Part shown: one piece after another, positions 47,079-55,794 of the stretch
How the letters are laid out: each line of letters opens with the position of its first letter
Numbering within the stretch: the stretch's first letter is position 1
Source: Rubinisphaera italica
GTDB lineage: Bacteria > Planctomycetota > Planctomycetia > Planctomycetales > Planctomycetaceae
Direction: 5' to 3'
Assembly (NCBI RefSeq): GCF_007859715.1
Contig: NZ_SJPG01000001.1
Coordinates: forward strand, 1,388,623-1,452,622
Length of the DNA: 64,000 bases
Position numbers and translations under genes: made by a program
The notes under the pieces: generated by a model
The model's database searches: none
Seen by the model: only the letters and a program-made list of their open reading frames with translations
What the model was told of the DNA's origin: nothing

Positions 47079-49312
47079 ATCAGTATTTATTGTCTGCAAG
47101 TGGACTTCAGCGCTTGATTGCCATTTGTCTTGTGTTGTGTTTAACAACCTTAGCATCAACGTCGAATGCTGAAGAAGTCAGCTTTCGACGGGATGTTATG
47201 CCCGTTCTGTTCCGGGCTGGTTGTAACTCGGGAACGTGCCATGGTGCTGCCCGCGGTAAGGATGGATTTCATCTTTCGCTTTTTGGATACGATCCCAAAG
47301 GAGACTATTATCGAATCAGCGAAGAGATGATCGGTCGTCGCGTCAATGTTGCTCTCCCGGAACAAAGTTTATTGCTACGAAAAGCAACAGGCAGTGTTCC
47401 TCACACGGGTGGAAAACTATTTGATAATGACAGCGCGTATTATGCGACTCTCATAAAATGGATTGAAGAAGGCGCAAAGGATGATGCTGGACCTGTTCCG
47501 GAAGTCGTCGGGCTTGAACTCTCGACGGAAAGCATTGTATTCGATCGACCGGGGATGCAGGAGAGCATTCAGGTGACTGCTTTGGCAAGTGATGGTTCCC
47601 GGCGTGATGTCACGAATCTGGCACGTTATCACAGCAATAATGCCAGCGTGGTCGATATTGATTCCGATGGTCATATCACTGCCAAGGGCTCAGGCGATAG
47701 TCATGTGTTCGCGCGTTTCAATCGTTTTACTGTCGGCGTCGAAATCATCGTCTTGCCTTCTGCAGAGAATTTCAACTGGCCTGATCCTCCTGTCGTCAAT
47801 TATATCGACCAGCTTGTCTTCGATCGTTTGCAGAAACTTCGCATCGTGCCATCGGAGCTGTGTGATGATGAAACGTTTCTCCGACGGATCACGCTAGATT
47901 TGGCTGGTCGAGCGCCGACAGTTTCCGAGTATGAATCATTTATGGCTGATACAGCAGCTAATAAGCGGGAACAGAAGATTGAAGCATTACTGACAGACGA
48001 TGCCTTCGCTGACCTCTGGACAACTCTGTGGGCAGAAAAATTGCGAGTCATGGGGGGCAATTATGCTCCGGTCGGCACCCACATTAAGGCGGCTGATGCG
48101 TTTTACGAATGGATTCGCACACAATTGCGGAATGATAGACCTTTGAATGAATTTGTTTCGGAAATGGTGTCGGCTTCCGGGAGCAATCTGATCAATGGGC
48201 CGTCCAACATGTATACGATGCTGGTTCACGGACCAAGATTTCAACCGAAAGCCTACGCGGCTGATTTTTCCCAGGTGTTTCTTGGAGTGCAGATTCAGTG
48301 TGCGGAATGTCATAACCACCCATTCGATCGCTGGACGATGGACGATTACTACAGCTTTGTCAGTTTCTTTTCCGGTATCAAACGTAAACCTGGGGTCGAG
48401 CCACGTGAGCAGAGAATTTACTACGATGCTTCAGTTGCACCCGCTCAACATCTTGTCGATGGGCGTCCCATGCCTGCCCGCACACTCGGGGCAACCGAAC
48501 CTGTTGAACACAATGGAGATCCACGTCAACAACTGGCAGACTGGCTCACTTCGGCAGACAATGAAATGTTCAGCCGAAATCTGGCCAATCGAATCTGGGC
48601 TCAACTGATTGGCAGGGGTGTGGTGGAACCCGTCGATGATGTTCGTATCAGTAATCCTCCAACCAACGAGCCTCTACTCCGTGCCTTGTCCGATCATCTG
48701 GTCGATTCCGGTTTTAATCTTAGAAGTCTGGTACGCGATATCTGCAACTCGCGCGTCTATCAATTGAGTTCTGAACCGAATAATTCCAATCGGGGTGATA
48801 CACGTCAGTTTTCTCATGCCCGGTTGCGACGTTTGCGAGCTGATGTGTTAATGGATTCGGTTGTTACCGTGACGAATGTTCCTCGCAATTTCAGTGGATT
48901 TCCGGCAGGAACACGAGCGATAGATGTTTATCCACGCGTCGCTGGCGATACCAGTGGGCCGCAGTATGGTGATCAGTTCTTTGAAACGTTTGGTCGTTCG
49001 AGTCGAGCAACAATTTGTGCCTGTGAAACAAAATCGGAGCCGACGTTATCGCAATCGCTGCACATGGCTGTTGGCGATACACTCCGGGCACGACTGGGAG
49101 CCGGGGGACGAATTAAGCAATTGTTAGAGGCGAAAGAGTCTCCAGAGACCATCATCAAGGATCTCTTTGTCCTGGCATTGTGCCGTCAACCGACTGCGGA
49201 AGAAATCAGTTCTCTGCAGGCTCTTATTGAGGATTCCAATAAGGATTCTGACATCTATGAAGACATTTTTTGGGGGCTGCTGAATTCCACCGAATTTGCC
49301 TTCAACCATTGA
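47075..49312 (+). CDS. Big2-DUF1549-DUF1553 exported cytochrome-type protein
   Basis: A GTG start overlaps the PPC gene stop in GTGA. 745 residues with an N-terminal signal to about TSNAEEV. Like the protein at 27512-30160 it opens with a CX4CH motif (CNSGTCH, in RAGCNSGTCHGAARGKDGFH) and LSLFGYDPKGDYYRISEEMI, then a Big2 domain (GLELSTESIVFDRPGMQESI). DUF1549 contains LRRITLDLAGRAPTVSEYES and CAECHNHPFDRWTMDDYYSF with canonical CxxCH. DUF1553 ends it (FSRNLANRIWAQLIGRGVVE, SRVYQLSSEPNNSN). Fourth gene of the coupled operon. Confidence 0.92.
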   Translation: MNQYLLSASGLQRLIAICLVLCLTTLASTSNAEEVSFRRDVMPVLFRAGCNSGTCHGAARGKDGFHLSLFGYDPKGDYYRISEEMIGRRVNVALPEQSLLLRKATGSVPHTGGKLFDNDSAYYATLIKWIEEGAKDDAGPVPEVVGLELSTESIVFDRPGMQESIQVTALASDGSRRDVTNLARYHSNNASVVDIDSDGHITAKGSGDSHVFARFNRFTVGVEIIVLPSAENFNWPDPPVVNYIDQLVFDRLQKLRIVPSELCDDETFLRRITLDLAGRAPTVSEYESFMADTAANKREQKIEALLTDDAFADLWTTLWAEKLRVMGGNYAPVGTHIKAADAFYEWIRTQLRNDRPLNEFVSEMVSASGSNLINGPSNMYTMLVHGPRFQPKAYAADFSQVFLGVQIQCAECHNHPFDRWTMDDYYSFVSFFSGIKRKPGVEPREQRIYYDASVAPAQHLVDGRPMPARTLGATEPVEHNGDPRQQLADWLTSADNEMFSRNLANRIWAQLIGRGVVEPVDDVRISNPPTNEPLLRALSDHLVDSGFNLRSLVRDICNSRVYQLSSEPNNSNRGDTRQFSHARLRRLRADVLMDSVVTVTNVPRNFSGFPAGTRAIDVYPRVAGDTSGPQYGDQFFETFGRSSRATICACETKSEPTLSQSLHMAVGDTLRARLGAGGRIKQLLEAKESPETIIKDLFVLALCRQPTAEEISSLQALIEDSNKDSDIYEDIFWGLLNSTEFAFNH

Positions 49313-49345
49313 ACAATTCGAGAATTCTTAGAGACAGGGATAGCA

Positions 49346-50209
49346 ATGATTCGTTTCGTAATCGTTCTTGCATTAGTGCTTTCAACGACTCAATGTATTG
49401 CAGAAGTGACACAGCTCTCACCGGAGCGAATCTCACTATGGAATGGGAATGCTCCAAATGGCGATGGCACATTTGAGAAGGATGATGCCTGGTTGACGTT
49501 GCATCGTCCTGAGAAACCCAATGGGATCGCAGTCGTTATCTGCCCCGGTGGCGGTTATGGTGGGCTGGTCACCGGGCCTGAAGGTCATGGTATTGCCAAG
49601 TGGTTGAATCAACATGGAATTACTGGACTTGTCCTGGAGTATCGCTTGCCCAAGGGGCGTCCCTATGTACCACTTCTGGATGCACAGCGCGCCATTCAAA
49701 CGGCGCGAGCCAATGGGAAACAGTGGAAGATCAATCCGGAGAAGATCGGAATCATGGGTTTTTCTGCGGGTGGCCACCTGGCATCGACTGCTGTAACACA
49801 CTTCGATCACGGACGTCAGGAATCGAAAAATCCTATCGAACGTCAAACATCTCGACCCGATTTCGCAATTTTGGTTTATCCCGTGATCACGATGGATCAA
49901 TCGACCCACGGTGGTTCAAGGAGAAATTTACTTGGAGAAAACCCGACTGACGAATTGATCAATCTGTTTTCCAATGAAAAACAAGTGACTAAACAGTCTT
50001 CTCCTACCTTTCTGGCTCATGCATTAGACGACACAGTCGTCACTTCATCCAACAGTCAGGCATTCTACAAGGCTCTGCAATCGCATGATGTGCCAACTGA
50101 GTTTTTGGAGTTGCCTTCCGGGGGGCACGGTTTGAATGGCTATCAGGGACCAATGTGGGATGCCTGGCAAATGCAATCGCTGCAGTGGCTGACAACGTTG
50201 ATGGAGTAA
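49346..50209 (+). CDS. Alpha/beta hydrolase, BD-FAE/acetyl-xylan-esterase-like
   Basis: Signal peptide MIRFVIVLALVLSTTQCIAE with an upstream AGGGA. The esterase core is complete: oxyanion motif VVICPGGGYGGLV, nucleophile GFSAGGHLAS, acid in HALDDTVVTS and base in SGGHGLNGYQ. 287 residues is the normal length of exported carbohydrate esterases that deacetylate xylan or other glycans. It lies 33 bp after the DUF1549-DUF1553 gene and is probably the last gene of the operon, linking the redox/DUF group to glycan processing. Confidence 0.92.
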   Translation: MIRFVIVLALVLSTTQCIAEVTQLSPERISLWNGNAPNGDGTFEKDDAWLTLHRPEKPNGIAVVICPGGGYGGLVTGPEGHGIAKWLNQHGITGLVLEYRLPKGRPYVPLLDAQRAIQTARANGKQWKINPEKIGIMGFSAGGHLASTAVTHFDHGRQESKNPIERQTSRPDFAILVYPVITMDQSTHGGSRRNLLGENPTDELINLFSNEKQVTKQSSPTFLAHALDDTVVTSSNSQAFYKALQSHDVPTEFLELPSGGHGLNGYQGPMWDAWQMQSLQWLTTLME

Positions 50210-50602
50210 AATGGGGCGTGATAACTTGTTTGTAAGTTTATTGTTCGTCGATCAATCCTTGACTGACAATAATCTCAAGTCTGTTGCAAATGCTTGTTCG
50301 CATAGATGAGTATTCAAATGATTCTTATATGAGATTTAACCTTATCGCTTAACACGTCCATCCCGGAGAACTGTTTTCCAGGGGAAGGTAGCTTTGAGGC
50401 AGGGATGGAAGCGGGTTGGGTAAATTCAAAATCCACTCAGGCAGCATAAAGCGACATGGAAACCTGAAAGAGGAGTTGGTACGATTTGACGAAGGAAGGT
50501 TGTCTACGCATTTGGCTGAACGTTACATCATAAGGCATCCAGACACAGATTTCTTTAATTAACATGTTAGTGCGTTCATCTCAGAGTAGTTGCTGAAACC
50601 CT
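50210..50602. other. 393-base leader/promoter region before the polysaccharide locus
   Basis: No gene. A potential RNA stem pairs TCCATCCC (50357-50364) with GGGATGGA (50402-50409) around a purine-rich loop that includes GGGGAAGGTAGC. That loop resembles an ops/JUMPstart core only weakly. No riboswitch family was recognised. The rest shows nothing distinct. Confidence 0.45.
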
Positions 50603-51535
50603 ATGTCTGACGAAATTCCTGTGTCATCACCAGCAGAGAGAGAGCATGACTCCATTTCAATGGAGTTGCCATTGAATGGATCATCAACTCTGGATGATCC
50701 CTCTGAGATGACTTACTTTGGTCGTCGTTCAGTCTGGCAAAGTATTAATCCACGAGAAATTTGGCGGTATCGAAATCTCATCTGGCAATTTGCTCTCAGA
50801 GATTTAAAAGTTCGGTATCGGCAAACCGTAATTGGAGCCTTGTGGGCAATTATCCAGCCTGTTGTCACAATGCTTGTCTTTGGTTTGTTATTTTCCTCAT
50901 TGGATGGGAAACCGACACGCAGTGGAGTGCCCTATGCGATAACCAGCTTATCCGGCTTAATCCCCTGGCAGTTCTTTGGTGCATCCGTGATCGCAGCCAC
51001 GCAATCGATCTCCAGCAATGCACAGCTTGTACAAAAAGTCTATTTCCCCAAAATTTTGCTTCCTCTGTCAGCTCTACTCCCACCGCTGGTCGACATGGGA
51101 ATTGCTTCCTGCGTACTGGTCTGTCTGATGTTTTGGTTCAGTGTCATCCCTAGCCTGGCGGTCATTACGATGCCAATAATTCTGCTGGCTCTCTTTTTGA
51201 CAACGCTCGCATGTTCTTTTTGGCTTTCTTCCATCAATGCAATCTATCGGGACGTACAATACGTTGTTCCATTCATAATTAGCATTGGACTTTTGATCAG
51301 TCCTGTGACTTATGAATTGCCAGCTGTTGCCGAAAGAATGTCTCCTGCGATAAAATTCATCTATTGTTTGAATCCGTTTGCTAACCTGCTGATGGCGACC
51401 CGCTGGGCGATACTGGGAACACCATTTCCGGACATCCTTCCGATGCTGGCTTCATTCTTGCTTATGGGGGGGATATTTGTTGGAGGAGTCATATATTTCG
51501 GAAAAACGGAACGAATTTTTGCCGATCGCGTATAA
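50603..51535 (+). CDS. ABC-2 type polysaccharide export permease (Wzm-like)
   Basis: The inner-membrane channel of an ABC-transporter-dependent O-antigen/polysaccharide exporter. The N-terminal cytosolic part contains WQSINPREIWRYRNLIWQFA and LRDLKVRYRQTVIGALWAII, the conserved family entry. Six membrane segments follow, with GLIPWQFFGASVIAATQSIS, NAQLVQKVYFPKILLPLSAL and DVQYVVPFIISIGLLISPVT. 310 residues, typical. It pairs with the Wzt-like ATPase 49 bp downstream and exports undecaprenyl-linked glycan made by the following genes. Confidence 0.92.
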   Translation: MSDEIPVSSPAEREHDSISMELPLNGSSTLDDPSEMTYFGRRSVWQSINPREIWRYRNLIWQFALRDLKVRYRQTVIGALWAIIQPVVTMLVFGLLFSSLDGKPTRSGVPYAITSLSGLIPWQFFGASVIAATQSISSNAQLVQKVYFPKILLPLSALLPPLVDMGIASCVLVCLMFWFSVIPSLAVITMPIILLALFLTTLACSFWLSSINAIYRDVQYVVPFIISIGLLISPVTYELPAVAERMSPAIKFIYCLNPFANLLMATRWAILGTPFPDILPMLASFLLMGGIFVGGVIYFGKTERIFADRV

Positions 51536-51584
51536 AAAACTGAACGTTCAAGATTTGAAACTCAATTACTTAATTAGAAATTAG

Positions 51585-52889
51585 ATGAGTAACGTGGCAT
51601 TGCGAGTCGAAGGGCTCGGAAAAAAATATCGAATCGGAACTCACCAACCGTACAATCGCCTTTCGGAGGCAATAACGGGATTGGGGAAATCTATAATTAG
51701 CTTGCCACAAAAGATGATCAATAAATCTAAGCCAATTCCTCAAAATGCAGCTTCGTCCGAGAATGAATTCTGGGCCTTAAGAGACATCAATTTCGAAGTC
51801 AAGGAAGGCGATGTCGTCGGCATTATTGGACGAAACGGAGCCGGCAAAAGCACTCTGCTGAAGATCCTCTCGCGAATCACCGAGCCAACCGAAGGCCGAT
51901 TTGGAGTCCGAGGACGAATCTCATCCCTGCTCGAAGTTGGCACAGGCTTCCATCCCGAATTAACAGGTCGTGAAAACATCTATCTGAGTGGTTCGGTACT
52001 TGGAATGACCCGCTCGGAAATCAAAAGCCATTTCGACGAAATCGTCGATTTCTCCGGCGTCGAAAAATTTCTGGACACGCCGGTCAAACGCTACTCCAGC
52101 GGCATGCAAGTTCGGCTCGGCTTTGCAGTTGCTGCTCATTTGAAATCGGAAATTTTAATTATCGACGAAGTGTTGGCTGTTGGTGACATCGAATTCCAGA
52201 GAAAATGTATGGGAAAAATGAGCGATGTGGCCCATGGGGGACGAACTATTTTATTCGTTAGCCACAATATGGCAGCGATCAGTCGATTATGCAATAAGGC
52301 AATTTTGATTGAAGAAGGGGACATGGTACTAAGTGATACCACCGAGAACGCGATCAAGTGTTACCTGAATGTCAATGAAGAGGCATCGTCTAATGAATTG
52401 ATATGGGATAAAGGAGGTAATTATCCAGGGAATGATGATGTTCAAATTACTAAATTTGGAATCTCAAATACGGGAATGAGCAGCAATCAGATTTCAATCG
52501 ACTTCCCTGTTCAATTCAGCATCAACTATCGACTGAACCATTCGGGGATGCGTTTGTCTAGTGGGATCGTCTTAAGCAATATGAATGGAGAAATTGTACT
52601 TACGTCTGCAAATAGACATTCCGCATCAATTGCAGAGGATAAGTACTTCAATATTCCATTGGAAACAGGGGACTATAAAGCGACCTGTAACATTCCAGCT
52701 AACTTGCTCAATGCAAATCAGTATTATGCAATTGCCAGGATTTATCAGGACATTTCAAATGTCATTGCAGAAACTCCCCCAATTTCATTCAAAGTCACTG
52801 ATTCCGGTTCCATGCGGAAAGAGTTCTTAGGTGAGTGGGCTGGAATCATTCGGCCAAGGTTAGACTGGAAAACCAGGGTCGTTTGTTGA
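51585..52889 (+). CDS. ABC polysaccharide exporter ATPase with Wzt C-terminal domain
   Basis: 434 residues. The ATPase domain has Walker A GRNGAGKST (82-90), a Q-loop region, signature YSSGMQVRLGF near 170, Walker B ILIIDEVLAVGD near 191 and the switch His in LFVSHNMAAI. After about residue 265 comes a C-terminal extension of about 165 residues (ITKFGISNTGMSSNQISIDF, VQFSINYRLNHSGMRLSSGI, LETGDYKATCNIPANLLNAN), the immunoglobulin-like Wzt_C fold that recognises the terminal modification of the finished chain. A linker insert (ITGLGKSIISLPQKMINKSK) sits before the ATPase core. Base composition becomes more AT-rich towards the 3' end. Confidence 0.93.
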   Translation: MSNVALRVEGLGKKYRIGTHQPYNRLSEAITGLGKSIISLPQKMINKSKPIPQNAASSENEFWALRDINFEVKEGDVVGIIGRNGAGKSTLLKILSRITEPTEGRFGVRGRISSLLEVGTGFHPELTGRENIYLSGSVLGMTRSEIKSHFDEIVDFSGVEKFLDTPVKRYSSGMQVRLGFAVAAHLKSEILIIDEVLAVGDIEFQRKCMGKMSDVAHGGRTILFVSHNMAAISRLCNKAILIEEGDMVLSDTTENAIKCYLNVNEEASSNELIWDKGGNYPGNDDVQITKFGISNTGMSSNQISIDFPVQFSINYRLNHSGMRLSSGIVLSNMNGEIVLTSANRHSASIAEDKYFNIPLETGDYKATCNIPANLLNANQYYAIARIYQDISNVIAETPPISFKVTDSGSMRKEFLGEWAGIIRPRLDWKTRVVC

Positions 52890-52982
52890 ATATGGGTAAT
52901 GAATGCTATTAATAGATACACTGATTAAGGATTGAAATCAGTTCCTATTTATGTTTATCAAGTGAAGTACATAAAATTAATT

Positions 52983-53753
52983 ATGAGTGAATACATGATT
53001 CAATATTATCAAAAGCAGGGGCAAGACTTTCAGAATTATGCGGCAAAAAATAAAGAGATATATACGCATAACAAGCCTTTTCCACATATTGTGATTGACA
53101 ATTATTTTTCAGAAGAAGTACTGGATTCCTTACTCGAAGAATTTCCTGGTCCCGAATCGAACGTGTGGCATTCGTCAAATCAGGAAAGTGTTCAGATTAA
53201 GCTGAGATCGAATTGGGAGAATAATGCACAGGTACCCAAACATACTTATGAAATGATTAATTTTCTGAACTCGGGAGATGTCTTGCGAAGTTTGTCAGAA
53301 TTGACAGGTATAGAAGGGTTAATCGCCGATCCATATCTTACTGGAGGGGGATTAAATTGTATTTTGCCTGGAGGACAATTAGCAGTTCATGCTGACGGAA
53401 ACTGGCATGATTTGATGAAGGTCCATCGTAGAGTTAATTTGATATTGTTCCTGAATAAGAAATGGCAAACAGAATGGAATGGTCAACTCGAATTCTGGGA
53501 TGAAAAACTTGAAAACTGCGAAAAAAAAATCGATCCAATATTTAATAGAATTGTTGTGTTCACAACGCATGACTATACATTTCATGGACATCCAGCTCCA
53601 TTAATGTGCCCGCCAGGAGAAAGTAGGAAGTCGCTTATTATGTATTACTATACAAGTTATCCACGTCCCCCGGAGCAAACATCAAGTAGTGGTGTGCACC
53701 GAGCAGAATGGAAAATTACACATGATGGGGGCGAGTATAAGCCGCTTGGATAA
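52983..53753 (+). CDS. 2-oxoglutarate/Fe(II)-dependent oxygenase
   Basis: ATG 52983 (MSEYMIQYYQKQGQDF) is preferred over the earlier TTG at 52932. About 256 residues. The jelly-roll iron site is visible: HxD as HADGNWHD (His136, Asp138), the distal His in YTFHGHPAPL (about 201) and the 2OG-binding Arg in GESRKSLIMYYYT. NLILFLNKKWQTEWNGQLEF is the classic 2OG-FeII_Oxy strand set. It probably hydroxylates a sugar or sugar nucleotide, or the growing glycan, because it lies between the exporter and the sugar-nucleotide genes. The codon use is AT-rich. Confidence 0.87.
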   Translation: MSEYMIQYYQKQGQDFQNYAAKNKEIYTHNKPFPHIVIDNYFSEEVLDSLLEEFPGPESNVWHSSNQESVQIKLRSNWENNAQVPKHTYEMINFLNSGDVLRSLSELTGIEGLIADPYLTGGGLNCILPGGQLAVHADGNWHDLMKVHRRVNLILFLNKKWQTEWNGQLEFWDEKLENCEKKIDPIFNRIVVFTTHDYTFHGHPAPLMCPPGESRKSLIMYYYTSYPRPPEQTSSSGVHRAEWKITHDGGEYKPLG

Positions 53754-53854
53754 ACTTCCATTGTTCAATATTATGATCGGATACACTAGTTGAAGTGTAT
53801 TGTTCAATCACTTGGCATCTTTCTCTGTATTTATCATTAAAGTATTCAAATCAA

Positions 53855-54721
53855 GTGAAAATATTAATTATCGGTTCAACGGGAATGCTAGGGCATGCTC
53901 TGGTGCGTAAATGGCATCGGAAATATGATTTGGCCGTGACGACGCGTCTGTGTAAAGAGGAAGCCTTGCAACTGCTGAATGTTCCTGAGGATAATGTAGA
54001 AATATATGATTATATAGATGTTAATGAAATCGATCGGATTGAGGAAATAGTGAGTCAAGTACTCCCCAAAAATGTGATCAACTGTGTGGGAATTGTAAAG
54101 CAAGATGATCTGTCGTCAAAAGCCATACCATCAATACGAATCAACTCACTCTTTCCTCATTTACTCTATTCGATCTGTGAAAAGTATAACTCTCGATTAA
54201 TTCAAATCAGTACAGACTGTGTATTTTCTGGTAGTAAGAAACGTCCCTATGCTGAGCTAGATATTCCTGATCCGATTGATTTGTATGGTCGCAGCAAGTT
54301 ACTAGGAGAAATTCAAGAACGTGGCTTGACCCTGAGGACGTCAATAATTGGTAAGGAGCTAATACATAAACGTGGTTTGCTTGAGTGGTTTTTTTTGCAG
54401 GAGGGGCAAACTGTCAAAGGATACAAGAATGCCTTGTTTAGTGGTTTTACTACCACCGAATTTGCTAATGTGTTATCGCTAATTATAGATAAATATTATG
54501 ATATGAATGGGGTGTGGCATGTTTCGTCGAATCCCATTTCAAAGTATGAGCTCTTAGTGCTAATTAATCGGATATTTCAATTGAACGTGACTGTGGAGTC
54601 CGATGCGGAATATTTCTGTGACCGTAGACTTTGCAGCGATAAGTTTCAAAAGGCAACTCGTTACATCCCCCCTGGTTGGAATGAGATGCTTCAAGTCATA
54701 AAAGACGAAATAGATAAGTAG
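53855..54721 (+). CDS. RmlD-like NAD(P)-dependent sugar-nucleotide reductase
   Basis: A GTG at 53855 starts exactly before the Rossmann motif KILIIGSTGMLGHALVRKW; the frame upstream has no reductase features. STDCVFSGS and the catalytic YxxxK (DLYGRSKLLGE) mark an SDR of the RmlD/sugar-nucleotide-binding family. About 288 residues with no C-terminal cupin, unlike CapF/WbjC. It sits before the 4,6-dehydratase and 2-epimerase genes. Together they form the enzyme set for a UDP-2-acetamido-2,6-dideoxy-L-hexose; the cupin-less form is like the WbvR-type reductase of L-QuiNAc synthesis. Confidence 0.85.
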   Translation: MKILIIGSTGMLGHALVRKWHRKYDLAVTTRLCKEEALQLLNVPEDNVEIYDYIDVNEIDRIEEIVSQVLPKNVINCVGIVKQDDLSSKAIPSIRINSLFPHLLYSICEKYNSRLIQISTDCVFSGSKKRPYAELDIPDPIDLYGRSKLLGEIQERGLTLRTSIIGKELIHKRGLLEWFFLQEGQTVKGYKNALFSGFTTTEFANVLSLIIDKYYDMNGVWHVSSNPISKYELLVLINRIFQLNVTVESDAEYFCDRRLCSDKFQKATRYIPPGWNEMLQVIKDEIDK

Positions 54722-54732
54722 GGAGTCTTAGA

Positions 54733-55794
54733 ATGCTAACTGAAAGAAGAGTATTAATTACTGGGGGGACAGGATCGCTTGGAAAGACGTTGGTCAAGCG
54801 GATTTTGACTGGTGAGTTGGGGCGTCCAGAAAAAATTACTGTTTTCTCGAGAGATGAAGCAAAACAGCATGACATGCGAAATGAATTGTCAGAGCGACAC
54901 GCAGCCACGGATGAGGTTGTCTTCGATGATTATAAAAATCTAATTGATTTTCGTATTGGAGATATACGTGATTATGAATCCGTTTGTAGTGCTATTCGCA
55001 GATGTGATGTAATTTTTAATGCTGCTGCGATGAAGCAGGTTCCAACATGCGAGTATGTACCAGGTGAAGCAGTTCTGACAAATGTCATGGGAGCGAATAA
55101 TATTGTCCGGGCAATCAGCAATCTGAATTTGAAAGTAGAGATCGTTGTTGGCATTTCAACAGATAAAGCTTGTAAGCCTGTCAATGTGATGGGGATGACA
55201 AAATCAATTCAAGAGCGAATATTTATCACTGGGAATTTGGAGTGCAAAAATACTAGATTCGTTAACGTTCGCTATGGAAATGTATTGGCCTCGCGTGGAT
55301 CGGTAATACCATTTTTTCATCAACAAATTCTTAAAGGGCGTGCAGTTACGGTCACAAGCAGGGAAATGACCCGCTTTCTATTAAATTTGAATTCTGCTGT
55401 GGATGTTATCATTGAAGCTGTGCAATCTGGCAGGCCCGGCGAAACTATTATTCCGATCGTTCCGTCTGCAAGAATGATTGATTTAGCAGAGGCGTTAATT
55501 GGAGATCGAAAGAATCCTATCGAAATAACTGGTGTCAGGCCTGGTGAAAAAATTCATGAAATTCTTATTTCAGAAGAAGAGGCCCATCGGACCTACCGTC
55601 GTAATGAATACTATGCAATAAAGCCGATGTTGCCAGATTTGACCAGTAACCCTGAAGTCTTATTGAATGATATATCGAAAGAATATAGTTCGGCAGATAG
55701 TCCTATGTCAAAAGATCAGCTGGTCAAACTCCTTACTGAAAATTGTCTGTTGGTCGATCAGTCGCGCCCACCAGAATTGGAAATGCTTCAATGA
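54733..55794 (+). CDS. UDP-GlcNAc 4,6-dehydratase (CapE/WbjB/FlaA1-type)
   Basis: 353 residues, extended SDR. Rossmann RRVLITGGTGSLGKTLVKRI; NADP-binding VFSRDEAKQHDMRNEL; active-site ISTDKACKPVNVMGMTKSIQ, where the catalytic Tyr of YxxxK is replaced by Met (MGMTK), as is typical for the CapE/PseB family. FVNVRYGNVLASRGSVIPFF and MTRFLLNLNSAVDVI follow, with a C-terminal GVRPGEKIHEILISEEEAHR. CapE-type enzymes dehydrate and epimerise UDP-GlcNAc as the first step to L-FucNAc or L-QuiNAc. The end overlaps the next start by four bases (ATGA). Confidence 0.92.
   Translation: MLTERRVLITGGTGSLGKTLVKRILTGELGRPEKITVFSRDEAKQHDMRNELSERHAATDEVVFDDYKNLIDFRIGDIRDYESVCSAIRRCDVIFNAAAMKQVPTCEYVPGEAVLTNVMGANNIVRAISNLNLKVEIVVGISTDKACKPVNVMGMTKSIQERIFITGNLECKNTRFVNVRYGNVLASRGSVIPFFHQQILKGRAVTVTSREMTRFLLNLNSAVDVIIEAVQSGRPGETIIPIVPSARMIDLAEALIGDRKNPIEITGVRPGEKIHEILISEEEAHRTYRRNEYYAIKPMLPDLTSNPEVLLNDISKEYSSADSPMSKDQLVKLLTENCLLVDQSRPPELEMLQ

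Noticed and set aside
50381..50400. ops/JUMPstart element for RfaH-type anti-termination
   Set aside because: GGGGAAGGTAGC agrees only in part with GGCGGTAGC, and no RfaH gene is seen.
53855..54721. CapF/WbjC (L-FucNAc reductase)
   Set aside because: No C-terminal cupin domain and too short; the RmlD/WbvR-like label fits better.
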